This document shows, in pieces, positions 49,794 through 58,177 of a DNA stretch of 64,000 nucleotides; position 1 is the first letter of the stretch, and the number at the start of each line of letters is the position of its first letter. Source of the DNA: Acutalibacter sp. 1XD8-36 (lineage in GTDB: Bacteria > Bacillota > Clostridia > Oscillospirales > Acutalibacteraceae); assembly GCF_009917525.1 (NCBI RefSeq), contig NZ_QZDU01000006.1, positions 62,001 through 126,000 of the forward strand, written 5' to 3'. A program made the position numbers and the translations under genes. The notes under the pieces are model-generated. The model had not been told where the DNA came from and ran no database searches. It saw only the letters and a program-made list of their open reading frames with translations.

Positions 49794-50982
49794 ACTCGTC
49801 CTCCTTGCGTGGCCTTACCGCGAAAGCCCGGTTAATGCTTGCGGCGCCGTATTTTTCCCGAACGCGGTCCACCACGCTCTCAAGCTGCTCCCGGCGCCTT
49901 AATCCTTCGGAGTCCTCGAAGAAGCTCACCTGGCTCTCCCCCTCTGGCACAAGCCTTCCTGCACGCACACCCAGCAGACGTATGGCCCAGCGCCTGCTCT
50001 CCCGGCAGTATAATTCCCAGGCGGCCTCGTATATGGACCTGGAGTCACAGACCGCCGTTAAAAGCTGCCTTTGCCGCTGTACCTCCTGGAACTGGTTATT
50101 GCGTATGGTTATCTGCACCTCCCCTGCCCTGAGCCCATTCCTGCGCAGGCGGGTGGCCACGGTCTCGGAGAGGCTGGAAAGGGTCTCGCGCACCTCGCTT
50201 TCGGAGGTGATATCCCTTGGCAGGGTAGTGCTGCTGCCGATGGACTTGGGGTCCTCGTGGGCATCTACATTCTGCACCGGGGTATCGTCCAGGCCGTTGG
50301 CGTAGAGCCAGAGGGTCTCACCGGTGCGGCCCATCAGCTGGCGCATTACGGTGAACTCCATCTTCGCAATGTCCCCAATGGTATAGATACCGTACTTTTT
50401 CAGGGCCGCCTGGGTGGTGGGGCCCACCAGCAGGAGCTCCCCGGCGGGAAGCTTCCAGATAATGCTCTCCATCTCAGCATGGCCGAACTCCGTGACGGCG
50501 TCGGGCTTCCTGTAGTCGCTGCCAAGCTTGGCGAAAACCTTATTATAGGATACCCCCACAGATACCGTAAGGCCCAGCTCGCTTTTCACCCGGGCGCGTA
50601 TCTGCTCGGCTATCTCCCTGCCGGAGCCAAAGAGCTTTTCGCTGCCGTACACGTCCAGCCAGCACTCGTCCAGGCTGAAGGCCTCCACGCGGTCTGTATA
50701 GTCACAGTATATTTTCTTCGCCATAGCCGAGAACATTGTGTAGCGCTCATGGTGGGGCGGCACGAGCTGCAGCCCCGGGCACTTGCGCATGGCCTGCCAG
50801 ATGGGTTCCGCTGTCTGTACGCCGCTCTTTTTTGCCAGCATGTTCTTAGCCAGTATTATCCCGTGCCTGCTCTCCTTATCCCCAGCCACAGCCATGGGCA
50901 CGTCCCTGTATTCCGGGGCATACAGCGTCTCAACCGAGGCATAGAAATTGTTCATGTCCACGTGTAAAATACCGTTCTCCAT
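49786..50982 (-). CDS. dinB: Y-family DNA polymerase IV
   Basis: Palm-domain motifs LHVDMNNFYASVE (metal-binding Asp) and AFSLDECWLDV (Asp-Glu pair), HhH region AALKKYGIYTIGDIAKM, and the little-finger domain in the last 130 residues. It copies past damaged bases at the cost of errors. The promoter at 51,008-51,036 carries a LexA-type box. It is first in a three-gene SOS operon with the radical SAM and TIGR03915 proteins. Confidence 0.94.
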   Translation of the reverse strand: MENGILHVDMNNFYASVETLYAPEYRDVPMAVAGDKESRHGIILAKNMLAKKSGVQTAEPIWQAMRKCPGLQLVPPHHERYTMFSAMAKKIYCDYTDRVEAFSLDECWLDVYGSEKLFGSGREIAEQIRARVKSELGLTVSVGVSYNKVFAKLGSDYRKPDAVTEFGHAEMESIIWKLPAGELLLVGPTTQAALKKYGIYTIGDIAKMEFTVMRQLMGRTGETLWLYANGLDDTPVQNVDAHEDPKSIGSSTTLPRDITSESEVRETLSSLSETVATRLRRNGLRAGEVQITIRNNQFQEVQRQRQLLTAVCDSRSIYEAAWELYCRESRRWAIRLLGVRAGRLVPEGESQVSFFEDSEGLRRREQLESVVDRVREKYGAASINRAFAVRPRKEDEYE

Positions 50983-51007
50983 GGGGCCGCCTCCTTTACC
51001 TGACTAT

Positions 51008-51036
51008 ATTATAGAACGTGCGTTCGCATATGTCAA
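51008..51036 (-). promoter_or_regulatory. SOS promoter with LexA-type box in the spacer
   Basis: Minus strand TTGACA, a 17-bp spacer, TATAAT. The spacer contains CGAACGCACGTTC, which fits the Gram-positive LexA box GAAC-N4-GTTC exactly and would block RNA polymerase binding until LexA is cleaved. Confidence 0.9.
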
Positions 51037-51060
51037 GTATTTTTTTACGGAGGGAAAAAA

Positions 51061-51399
51061 TTACAGCCCACGGCTGCGCAGGCATGCGATAAGCACCTTC
51101 TCCCTCTCGGTGAGGTCGCCGATGGTCCGTGGGTCCTCTGAGGGATGGTGCTTTACACGGAAACGGTGTGGGTCAACGGCTGGCTGTGCTCCCGGCAGGA
51201 CAAGTTGGTCCAGGGTCACGCCAAACATCCTGGAGAGCTTTACCAGGGTCTCCACATCCGGCTGGCTCTTGCCGGTCTCATAATAGGCGTAGGTGGAGCG
51301 CACAACGCCGAGAGCCGCCGCCACGTCCCGCTGGGTATAGCCGCAGGCAAGACGGAGGCTACGCAGATTCGTCCGAAGGTATAGGCGGTAGTCAAGCAT
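51061..51399 (-). CDS. XRE-family regulator, copy A (112 aa)
   Basis: The helix-turn-helix is LRSLRLACGYTQRDVAAALGVVRSTYAYYETGKSQPDVETLVKLSRMFGVTLDQLVLPG. The C-terminal tail ends in DLTEREKVLIACLRSRGL. It is closely similar, including the tail, to the gene at 51,800-52,138. It is divergent from a small Cro-like gene at 51,525 across a region with tandem 19-bp repeats. No target genes other than the neighbours are evident. Confidence 0.85.
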   Translation of the reverse strand: MLDYRLYLRTNLRSLRLACGYTQRDVAAALGVVRSTYAYYETGKSQPDVETLVKLSRMFGVTLDQLVLPGAQPAVDPHRFRVKHHPSEDPRTIGDLTEREKVLIACLRSRGL

Positions 51400-51420
51400 A
51401 TTTTCACCTCAATTCTGCCG

Positions 51421-51470
51421 GTTAAAAGTATAATTTTAACTCTTTATGGTTATTTTAACCCTTTAGGGTT
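51421..51470. promoter_or_regulatory. Operator cluster between divergent regulators
   Basis: Two 19-bp direct repeats, ATTTTAACYCTTTAKGGTT, stand head to tail at 51,433-51,451 and 51,452-51,470. The second is itself a palindrome (TAACCC-TTTA-GGGTTA). A further palindrome GTTAAAA…TTTTAAC covers 51,421-51,440. A TATAAT lies inside at 51,429. Confidence 0.7.
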
Positions 51471-51524
51471 AGCTTTGTCAACCCATTTCTTTTATCCTCA
51501 ATTTGCAGAGGAGAGGTGATAGAA

Positions 51525-51767
51525 GTGGAACTTAAAGAGGTAATAACCAACAGAATTCTGGCCCTGTGCCAGCAGAGGGGGATATCGGTGAATAAGCTGT
51601 GCAATATGAGCGGGGTTACACAGTCTACGGTGAACAACATCATCAACAGGAAAAACAACACCACAACTGTGTCAACTATTAAGAAGCTATGCGACGGGCT
51701 GGATATAACCCTGGGTGAGTTTTTCTCAACAGAGGAGTTCGACCGGCTGGAGCAGGAGATACGATAA
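51525..51767 (+). CDS. Small XRE/Cro-like regulator, copy A (80 aa)
   Basis: The sequence ELKEVITNRILALCQQRGISVNKLCNMSGVTQSTVNNIINRKNN is a helix-turn-helix, ending LCDGLDITLGEFFSTEEFDRLEQEIR. GTG at 51,525 follows AGAGGTGAT; GTG at 51,516 is possible. It is the counterpart of the gene at 52,252 (both end FDRLEQEIR). Divergent from copy A of the 112-aa regulator. Confidence 0.75.
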   Translation: MELKEVITNRILALCQQRGISVNKLCNMSGVTQSTVNNIINRKNNTTTVSTIKKLCDGLDITLGEFFSTEEFDRLEQEIR

Positions 51768-51799
51768 ATAAAATAAAAAAGCCCCCGGATGGGGGCGGG

Positions 51800-52138
51800 T
51801 CATTTTTTCACACTGCGCAGCCAGGCGATAAGCTGCTTCTCCTCATTGGTAAGCTCTCCAATGGTCTGGGGGTCAGTGGAGGGGCGGCGCCTCACCCGGT
51901 CGCAGGTGTGTTCCACCAAAGGCTGCTCCTCCTGAATAATAAGCTGGTCCAATGTAACCCCAAACATCTTGGCCAGCTTGGTGATGGCCTCAAGGTCCGG
52001 GCAGGTTTTGCCGGTCTCATAGTAGGTATAGGCGGGGCGGGACAGACCGAGCACTGTCGCGACATCGTCCTGGGTGTAGCCGCAGGCCAGGCGGAGCTTG
52101 CGGAGGTTTTCACTCAGGAAGTTTTTATAGTCAGACAT
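51800..52138 (-). CDS. XRE-family regulator, copy B (112 aa)
   Basis: Same architecture as the gene at 51,061: LRKLRLACGYTQDDVATVLGLSRPAYTYYETGKTCPDLEAITKLAKMFGVTLDQLIIQE, with the tail ELTNEEKQLIAWLRSVKK. ATG at 52,138 follows AAGGGG. A consensus-like promoter is at 52,170-52,198. It is divergent from the small regulator at 52,252, so the whole two-gene unit appears to be duplicated in tandem. Confidence 0.85.
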   Translation of the reverse strand: MSDYKNFLSENLRKLRLACGYTQDDVATVLGLSRPAYTYYETGKTCPDLEAITKLAKMFGVTLDQLIIQEEQPLVEHTCDRVRRRPSTDPQTIGELTNEEKQLIAWLRSVKK

Positions 52139-52169
52139 ATTGACACCCCTTATTTCAGATTGTAAGACC

Positions 52170-52198
52170 ATTATAGCACACATCTTTTAATTACGCAA
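52170..52198 (-). promoter_or_regulatory. Promoter of copy B regulator
   Basis: Minus strand TTGCGT, 17-bp spacer, TATAAT. Confidence 0.7.
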
Positions 52199-52251
52199 GC
52201 TCGTATACTCATGTGCGTCAGTCTGGATACACTGTCCTTGAGGTGATTTTT

Positions 52252-52494
52252 TTGTATGTTAAGGACGCTGTAGTTATGAGATTTGTGCAAATATGCGCCG
52301 AGAGGGGTATCAAGTATAATGAGTTAGCAACTATGTCTGGTGTTACACCGTCAACTGTATACAGTATGATGGATGAGCGTCGCCGCCACCTTCATATTGA
52401 CGTTATCAAAAAACTCTGTGACGGCTTGGATATAAGCCTTGCTGAATTCTTTTCAGGGCCTATTTTCGACAGGCTGGAGCAGGAGATACGGTAG
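52252..52494 (+). CDS. Small XRE/Cro-like regulator, copy B (80 aa)
   Basis: DAVVMRFVQICAERGIKYNELATMSGVTPSTVYSMMDERRRHLHIDVIKKLCDGLDISLAEFFSGPIFDRLEQEIR: the same fold and ending as the gene at 51,525. The start is TTG at 52,252 with AGGTGAT before it, which gives exactly the same length as copy A. The longer frame from 52,213 has no ribosome-binding site. Confidence 0.75.
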   Translation: MYVKDAVVMRFVQICAERGIKYNELATMSGVTPSTVYSMMDERRRHLHIDVIKKLCDGLDISLAEFFSGPIFDRLEQEIR

Positions 52495-52554
52495 GAAAGT
52501 CTACCTGACCTGAGAGCCATGGAGCAACGGCAGATAAGCTCTGCACATAAACAA

Positions 52555-52592
52555 AAAATCCCCCGGACGGTTAGTCCAGAGGGATTTCTTTT
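52555..52592 (+). terminator. Intrinsic terminator after copy B
   Basis: AAATCCC…GGAC-ggtta-GTCC…GGGATTT followed by CTTTTG. Confidence 0.7.
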
Positions 52593-52667
52593 GTTGCAGC
52601 TATTAAACATATTGGATTGGTATCTACACTATAATACGCGATACCCCATCCCAAAACTCAAGCAAAA

Positions 52668-53360
<693 letters not shown>

Positions 53361-53378
53361 TTCCGCTTCCCCCTTCCC

Positions 53379-53804
53379 TTAGTCTACAACTTCAACGCCC
53401 ATGCTGCGGGCGGTTCCGGCTATCATGCTCATAGCGGCCTCAAGAGACCCGGCGTTCAAGTCGGGCATCTTGGTCTCGGCTATCTTCTGGACCTGCTCTT
53501 TTGTAATCTTAGCGACCTTCTTCTTGTTGGGCTCGCCCGAGGCGGTCTCAATGCCTGCGGCCTTCTTTATGAGCACTGCCGCGGGGGGAGTCTTGGTGAT
53601 GAAGGTGAAGGAGCGGTCGGCATACACGGTGATGACTACGGGGATTATCATGCCCACGTCATTCTTTGTGCGCTCGTTGAACTCCTTGGTAAATGCCATG
53701 ATGTTCACGCCGTGCTGGCCCAGAGCAGGGCCCACAGGGGGGGCCGGAGTGGCTTTTCCGGCGGGGATTTGGAGCTTAATAAAGCCCGTTACCTTTTGTG
53801 CCAT
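53379..53804 (-). CDS. rplK: 50S ribosomal protein L11
   Basis: 141 residues with [39 protein letters not shown], the thiostrepton-binding N-terminal domain, and the C-terminal RNA-binding domain [48 protein letters not shown] precedes ATG. The 193-bp leader after nusG contains a hairpin and may host L1 autoregulation. Confidence 0.97.
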   Translation of the reverse strand: MAQKVTGFIKLQIPAGKATPAPPVGPALGQHGVNIMAFTKEFNERTKNDVGMIIPVVITVYADRSFTFITKTPPAAVLIKKAAGIETASGEPNKKKVAKITKEQVQKIAETKMPDLNAGSLEAAMSMIAGTARSMGVEVVD

Positions 53805-53877
53805 TGTCTAATTACCTCCAATATTGTGGTGCAAGCGGTGTCAGCATACAATATTTACTGATACCTCCCACTTGTGT

Positions 53878-53902
53878 AAAGGTTTTCTTTATAAAAACCT
53901 TT
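53878..53902 (-). promoter_or_regulatory. Leader hairpin upstream of rplKA
   Basis: AAAGGTTTT-CTTTATA-AAAACCTTT, perfect 9-bp arms, in the 193-bp nusG-rplK spacer. It may attenuate readthrough from nusG or form part of an L1-binding leader; sequence alone does not decide. Confidence 0.45.
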
Positions 53903-53997
53903 TACTGCTGTTTGCTTATCTTTATCTTAATTGCAGATTAAAAGCGGTCGCAATCCGAACTTACTTTGAATAAGGCTGATTAACTTTAGTTTAAGCC

Positions 53998-54519
53998 TTA
54001 CATCAGCTCCGCCTGGTCCAGCTCCAGCTCCACAGGGGTGTCCCGTCCAAACATGGACACTGTTACGCGCACCATGTTCTTCTCCGGCTCCAGGTCCTCC
54101 ACCACACCGATGAAGCCCTCCAGAGGGCCCTCGGTTATGCTCACAGTGTCTCCGACCTTGTAGCTGACCTCTATCTGGTGTTTTTCTATCCCAAGATTTG
54201 CAACCTCCTGGTCTGTAAGCGGGACAGGCTTGCTGGACGGCCCGACAAAGCCGGTGCAGCCCCGGATGTTCCGCACCGCATACCAGCTCTCGTCGGTCAT
54301 CACCATCTTCACTATCACGTACCCGGGGAACACCTTGCGCTCAACTTCCTTGCGCCGTCCGTCGTCGGTTATCTCCGTGACCATCTCCGTGGGCACGCGT
54401 ATCTCCTGTATCAGGTCCTCCATCTGGCGGTTCTCAACCGTTGTCTTCAGGTTGGATGCCACCTTGTTCTCATAACCCGAATAGGTATGCACCACATACC
54501 ATTTTGCTTCCTCCGCCAT
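53998..54519 (-). CDS. nusG: Transcription termination/antitermination protein NusG
   Basis: NGN domain ([26 protein letters not shown], then [31 protein letters not shown]) and C-terminal KOW domain ([22 protein letters not shown]). It binds RNA polymerase and couples it to the ribosome or Rho. It follows secE after 32 bp in the conserved order. Confidence 0.97.
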   Translation of the reverse strand: MAEEAKWYVVHTYSGYENKVASNLKTTVENRQMEDLIQEIRVPTEMVTEITDDGRRKEVERKVFPGYVIVKMVMTDESWYAVRNIRGCTGFVGPSSKPVPLTDQEVANLGIEKHQIEVSYKVGDTVSITEGPLEGFIGVVEDLEPEKNMVRVTVSMFGRDTPVELELDQAELM

Positions 54520-54551
54520 GGGCTCCCCTCCCGGAAATTTTTAGTGAAACT

Positions 54552-54800
54552 TTATGCTGCAACATTCATCACAAGCCCCAAAAGGTTCATGAACGCCGTG
54601 TCCAGCAGGAATACGAACAGCCCCAGGACAATTATCGTCGCCAGCACGACGCCGGTATTTTTAAACGTGGCCTTGGGTGTGGGCCATACTATCTTCTTAA
54701 CCTCGCCCCTGCAGTCCTTCACGAACTTCGCGACCTTGCGCCCGAAGGCGGCTATGGACTTGGGGTTCTGCTTAGTTTCGGTCTTCTTAGTCTCTGCCAT
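54552..54800 (-). CDS. secE: Preprotein translocase subunit SecE
   Basis: An 82-residue protein with a charged N terminus and the SecE core KFVKDCRGEVKKIVWPTPKATFKNTGVVLATIIVLGLFVFLLDTAF, which holds the amphipathic helix and the single membrane segment. Part of SecYEG. Position between rpmG and nusG confirms the call. Confidence 0.96.
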   Translation of the reverse strand: MAETKKTETKQNPKSIAAFGRKVAKFVKDCRGEVKKIVWPTPKATFKNTGVVLATIIVLGLFVFLLDTAFMNLLGLVMNVAA

Positions 54801-54812
54801 CCGTCCCGCTCC

Positions 54813-54962
54813 TCACTTTGTCTCCCTGTGCAGGGTATGCTTCCGGCAGAACCGGCAGTACTTGTTCATTTCCAGCCTGTCAGGGTCGTTCTTCTTGTTC
54901 TTCTTTGTGAGATAGTTCCTCTGCTTGCACTCTGTGCAGGCCAGCACAATCTTAACTCGCAT
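54813..54962 (-). CDS. rpmG: 50S ribosomal protein L33
   Basis: A 49-residue protein ([20 protein letters not shown] … [18 protein letters not shown]) with the two CxxC pairs of the zinc-binding form. GGAGGTGCCGATAAA lies before ATG at 54,962. First gene of the rpmG-secE-nusG-rplK-rplA cluster, 12 bp before secE. Confidence 0.96.
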   Translation of the reverse strand: MRVKIVLACTECKQRNYLTKKNKKNDPDRLEMNKYCRFCRKHTLHRETK

Positions 54963-55069
54963 TTTATCGGCACCTCCATAGTTTTATTTGGTATGCGCCG
55001 GTGTGCCCGGCGCTTTGCCTCCCTCAAAAGCGGGCGCAAAAACAAAAGCCCCTGCTCAGAGGTATATTC

Positions 55070-55098
55070 AGTATAGCACCTCTTAAAGTGTTTGTCAA
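55070..55098 (-). promoter_or_regulatory. Promoter of the rpmG-secE-nusG cluster
   Basis: Minus strand TTGACA, 17-bp spacer, TATACT. Confidence 0.85.
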
Positions 55099-55116
55099 CC
55101 CTAAAAAGCACAAGAC

Positions 55117-55899
55117 TTAGCTTAGCCGGGCCTCTACCTTCTTGCCCCGCTGCTTCTTCTTTTTCTCTGGCCTGATGTTCTTGCCTATGAGCCTGCGGGC
55201 GGGCTTCGCGGACTTCTTCAGCTCGTCCCCAAGGCGCTCATAAAGCACCTCATAGCTCTCCTTTGTCAGGCCGTCTATCACCACATAGGTGACTATGGAC
55301 CGCAGGTCCAGGTCGCCGTTCTTGTACATGTCGTCCAGAAGCCCGGCAAGCTTCCCCACCAGCTCGCTGTCCGGGTAGCTCTTTAACAGCGACTCGATTT
55401 CCGGCAGCAGGTGCCCCTTTATAAATGTAATATACCGCACCTGCCCGTAGACTATCTTCTCCTCGTTGAGGGCGTCCTTGGAGCCGGGGAACATGTGCAC
55501 GAGCCGGTTTACAAAGAACATGGGGTCCACGGTGCGCTCGCGGCCCTTGGAGCGCTTGCGCTGCTGCTGGACCATCTGCACCCTTTTTGGCCCCTGGATT
55601 ATCTCCAGAAAGTCGTTTATAATGCTCTCCGCGTCGGAGCGGTCCCCGGTCTGCTCGTCAAAAAGCCAGGTGGAGAGGGTACGCCATTCCCCGGGCTTGC
55701 CGTCGGGGTCGAGGTTGGCGGAGCGCAGAAAGAAGCTTTTATGCCTGCGGTCATACAGCAGGCTGTACGCCACTTCCTCCGCGGCGAATATAGCCGCCTG
55801 GCCCTGGGGGTCCTCCATAGGCGCGGGCTCACTAAAGCCCTGCTTGGTGAGTTCCCCGGAGAGGGCGGTGCTTATAAGCTGAAAAGCGTTAAAATCCAA
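55117..55899 (-). CDS. Conserved hypothetical protein, 260 aa
   Basis: A soluble, largely helical protein beginning MDFNAFQLISTALSGELTKQG and ending in a lysine-rich tail (IGKNIRPEKKKKQRGKKVEARLS) that suggests nucleic-acid or ribosome contact. The middle contains PMFFVNRLVHMFPGSKDALNEEKIVYGQVRYITFIKGHLLPEI. I do not know its function. It is upstream of, and on the same strand as, the ribosomal cluster but has its own context: a separate promoter (55,070-55,098) lies after it. Confidence 0.75.
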   Translation of the reverse strand: MDFNAFQLISTALSGELTKQGFSEPAPMEDPQGQAAIFAAEEVAYSLLYDRRHKSFFLRSANLDPDGKPGEWRTLSTWLFDEQTGDRSDAESIINDFLEIIQGPKRVQMVQQQRKRSKGRERTVDPMFFVNRLVHMFPGSKDALNEEKIVYGQVRYITFIKGHLLPEIESLLKSYPDSELVGKLAGLLDDMYKNGDLDLRSIVTYVVIDGLTKESYEVLYERLGDELKKSAKPARRLIGKNIRPEKKKKQRGKKVEARLS

Positions 55900-55993
55900 G
55901 TGATATCAACTCCAAAACCAGTGTATTTTTGTATTATAACATGGGCCGTTTAGGTTGTCAAATGAAAGGGAAAGAAATTTCGCAAAAAAACAC

Positions 55994-56022
55994 TTGCCAA
56001 TTCCATCAGGATGTGCTATAAT
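55994..56022 (+). promoter_or_regulatory. tRNA promoter
   Basis: TTGCCA, 17-bp spacer, TATAAT, 14 bp before the tRNA. Confidence 0.85.
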
Positions 56023-56036
56023 ATTCAGGCAGGTAC

Positions 56037-56113
56037 GGACCATTAGCTCAGTTGGTTAGAGCAACCGGCTCATAACCGGTCGGTCCGGGGTTCGAGTCCC
56101 TGATGGTCCACCA
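56037..56113 (+). tRNA. tRNA with CAU anticodon (probably Ile2, lysidine-modified; elongator Met possible)
   Basis: A complete cloverleaf: acceptor GGACCAT/ATGGTCC, D arm TAGCTCAGTTGGTTAGAGC, anticodon arm CCGGCTCATAACCGG, T arm CGGGGTTCGAGTCCCTG, and an encoded CCA. The anticodon is CAU. The GGACC acceptor and CTCATAACC loop resemble the Gram-positive tRNA-Ile2 read by TilS rather than elongator Met, but the two cannot be separated with certainty by eye. Confidence 0.95.
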
Positions 56114-56132
56114 CCAGCGTGACGCTGGACTC

Positions 56133-56170
56133 AATTCGCGCACCCACTAATGTGGGTGCGCGAATTTTTT
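56133..56170 (+). terminator. Intrinsic terminator of the tRNA gene
   Basis: AATTCGCGCACCCAC-TAAT-GTGGGTGCGCGAATT, perfect 15-bp stem, then TTTT. A second small hairpin CCAGCG-TGA-CGCTGG (56,114-56,128) directly follows the CCA end. Confidence 0.93.
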
Positions 56171-56223
56171 GCCCGCGAGTAGGCGGCATCTTTTTAAGCA
56201 CTGTAGGGCCCAAAATGGGACCC

Positions 56224-57201
56224 TTAAAACAGCAAGTCAAAATTAACCGGCGTATAAAACAGCCTGCGGACCTCCCCCGGCTCCCTCGTCTTCCCCAGCA
56301 CCCACATCAGCTTTGTGACCGTGGACTCCAGCGTCATATCATAGGGCTCCAGCAGTCCGGCCCGCTCCCTCAGCCTGTGGCCCACCTGGTACACCGACAG
56401 GTCGCTGCCCTCCTGGGGCACCTGGGTAGCCAAAACTACCGTTTTGCCCGCCTGCAGTATCCTGTCAAGCTCGGAGAGGTACACGTCCGGTATGCCGCCC
56501 ACGCCGTAGCTCTCTATAATAAGCCCGTCGCAGCGGTCCCCTATGGCGCTGAAGGCCCCCTCAGGCAGGCCGGGGATAAGCTTTATAAGCGCGACCCTCT
56601 GGCAGAGCTCCCTTGTAAACACCGGCCTGCCGCTCTCCCTGAACGGTATAAACCGCAGCACCCGCTGGTCCCTGAGCTCTGCAAGCTCCGGGAAGTTTAT
56701 GCTTGTAAAAGCGTTATAGCTCTTTGTGCGGGTCTTCCTGGCCCTGGTGCCCGCAATGACCCGCCCGCCGAACACGATACAGACCCCGCTGTCCCCGCTG
56801 CAGGCGTACCTGAAGCTGTCCATCAGGTTCTGCCTGGCGTCAGTGTCCTCTGCGTCTATGGGCCGCTGGGCGCCGGTAAGCACCAACGGCTTGCTGGTAT
56901 TCTGCACAAGGTATGAGAGCGCGGCGGCGGTATAGGCCAGGGTATCGGTGCCGTGACAGATAACAAAGGCGTCAAAGCTGTCATAATTCCTCTCTATCAC
57001 CCCGCCCAGCAGCAGCCAGTCCCCGGGAGAGATATTTGTGCTGTCCAGATTAAGCGGCTGCACCACCTCCACCTGGCAGAATTTGCGCACATCCGGCACC
57101 TGCGCCAGCAGCTCCTCTGCAGAGAGCCCCGGGGCCAGCCCCGAGAGGGTCTTCCTTGAGGCTATAGTGCCGCCGGTGGCAATAAGCAGTATCTTTTTCA
57201 T
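56224..57201 (-). CDS. ansA: Type I L-asparaginase
   Basis: Two active-site regions are present: ILLIATGGTIASRKT near the N terminus and FVICHGTDTLAYTAAALSYL near residue 80. The 325-residue length suits the cytoplasmic type. It hydrolyses asparagine to aspartate and ammonia. ATG at 57,201 follows GGTGGAG; the longer frame overlaps the promoter. It shares a palindromic promoter region with the divergently encoded phosphatase-acetyltransferase fusion. Confidence 0.92.
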   Translation of the reverse strand: MKKILLIATGGTIASRKTLSGLAPGLSAEELLAQVPDVRKFCQVEVVQPLNLDSTNISPGDWLLLGGVIERNYDSFDAFVICHGTDTLAYTAAALSYLVQNTSKPLVLTGAQRPIDAEDTDARQNLMDSFRYACSGDSGVCIVFGGRVIAGTRARKTRTKSYNAFTSINFPELAELRDQRVLRFIPFRESGRPVFTRELCQRVALIKLIPGLPEGAFSAIGDRCDGLIIESYGVGGIPDVYLSELDRILQAGKTVVLATQVPQEGSDLSVYQVGHRLRERAGLLEPYDMTLESTVTKLMWVLGKTREPGEVRRLFYTPVNFDLLF

Positions 57202-57224
57202 AGGCTCCACCTCTATGTTATAGG

Positions 57225-57291
57225 TTGCAATTTTATGATTCATATAGTATACTCTAAGCAGAAGTATACTATATTAGCCGTAAAATGTAAA
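57225..57291. promoter_or_regulatory. Overlapping face-to-face promoters joined by a 12-bp-arm palindrome
   Basis: Plus: TTGCAA (57,225-57,230), 17 bp, TATACT (57,248-57,253). Minus: TTTACA (57,291-57,286), 17 bp, TATACT (57,268-57,263). The two -10 boxes are the arms of the palindrome ATATAGTATACT-n9-AGTATACTATAT (57,242-57,274). The start points fall between them, so the promoters are mutually exclusive. Confidence 0.7.
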
Positions 57292-57313
57292 GCCCCATGG
57301 AAAGAGGTCAAAT

Positions 57314-58177
57314 ATGAAGATACTATTCGTCTGCACAGGCAACACCTGCCGCAGCCCTATGGCCGAGGGCCTGTTCCGCGCCCTGGCACCGGAGCACACC
57401 TGCTCCAGCGCGGGCCTTGCCGCCATCCCCGGGCAGCCGGCCTCACCCCAGGCCGTCGCCTGCTGTGAGGAGGTAGGGGCCGATATCTCCGGCCACCGCT
57501 CCCGCCAGCTCACCCGGGAGGAGCTCTCAAGCTGGGAGCTCTTTGTCCCCATGACCCGGGCCCACGGGGAGGTGCTCAAGGGCGCGGGAGTGCCCCCGGA
57601 AAAGCTGTACCTGCCCCATGATATAGGCGACCCCTTCGGCGGTGACCTGGACACGTACCGGGCCTGCCGGGACCGTATAGCCGGGGAGCTCTCCCGCCTT
57701 CGGGACTCTCTTGGCTGCGCGCGGATAGTCCCCATGGAGGAGCGGCACCTAAAGGAGATTTCCGCAATAGAAAACGCCTGCTTCTCCCTGCCCTGGAGCC
57801 TCCAGGCCTTCCGGGAGGAGCTGATAAACCCCAGCGCCGTGTATGCCGCGGCGGAGCTGTCCGGACATACCGTTGGCTACGGCGGTATGCGCCACGCCGC
57901 CGGGGAGTTCTATATTGACAATATCGCCGTGTCCCCATCCCACAGAAGGCGTGGCATTGCCCGGCAGATAATGTCATACCTCATAGGCTGCGCCCAAAAG
58001 CATGGGGGCTCCTTTATCTCCCTGGAGGTGCGGCCCTCAAACGCACCGGCTATCGCCCTTTACGAGAGCCTGGGCTTTAAAAGGGCCGGCCTGCGCCGGG
58101 ATTTTTATGAGAAGCCCCGGGAGGACGGGCTGATATACACTCTGGATTTTGAGCAAAAGGAGGACATGCCATGCTGA
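57314..58177 (+). CDS. Fusion of low-molecular-weight protein phosphatase and RimI acetyltransferase
   Basis: Residues 1 to about 130 are an LMW phosphatase: P-loop VCTGNTCRSPMAEG with catalytic Cys7 and Arg13, and the general-acid region HDIGDPFGGDLDTY. Residues about 137-285 are a RimI-like GNAT (MEERHLKEISAIENACFSLPWSLQAFREEL … IDNIAVSPSHRRRGIARQIM … SNAPAIALYESLGF), which acetylates the N terminus of ribosomal protein S18 in other bacteria. The join at about 130-136 has no long linker. The stop overlaps tsaD by 7 bp. RimI next to TsaD is common; the phosphatase fusion is not. Confidence 0.9.
   Translation: MKILFVCTGNTCRSPMAEGLFRALAPEHTCSSAGLAAIPGQPASPQAVACCEEVGADISGHRSRQLTREELSSWELFVPMTRAHGEVLKGAGVPPEKLYLPHDIGDPFGGDLDTYRACRDRIAGELSRLRDSLGCARIVPMEERHLKEISAIENACFSLPWSLQAFREELINPSAVYAAAELSGHTVGYGGMRHAAGEFYIDNIAVSPSHRRRGIARQIMSYLIGCAQKHGGSFISLEVRPSNAPAIALYESLGFKRAGLRRDFYEKPREDGLIYTLDFEQKEDMPC

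Noticed and set aside
51433-51470. Two adjacent 19-bp repeats that could suggest a CRISPR array
   Set aside because: Only two copies, directly abutting with no spacer and lying between divergent regulators; they are operator sites.
55411-55953. A 180-codon plus-strand frame opposite the 260-aa gene
   Set aside because: Antisense shadow; the minus-strand frame has the better start and composition.
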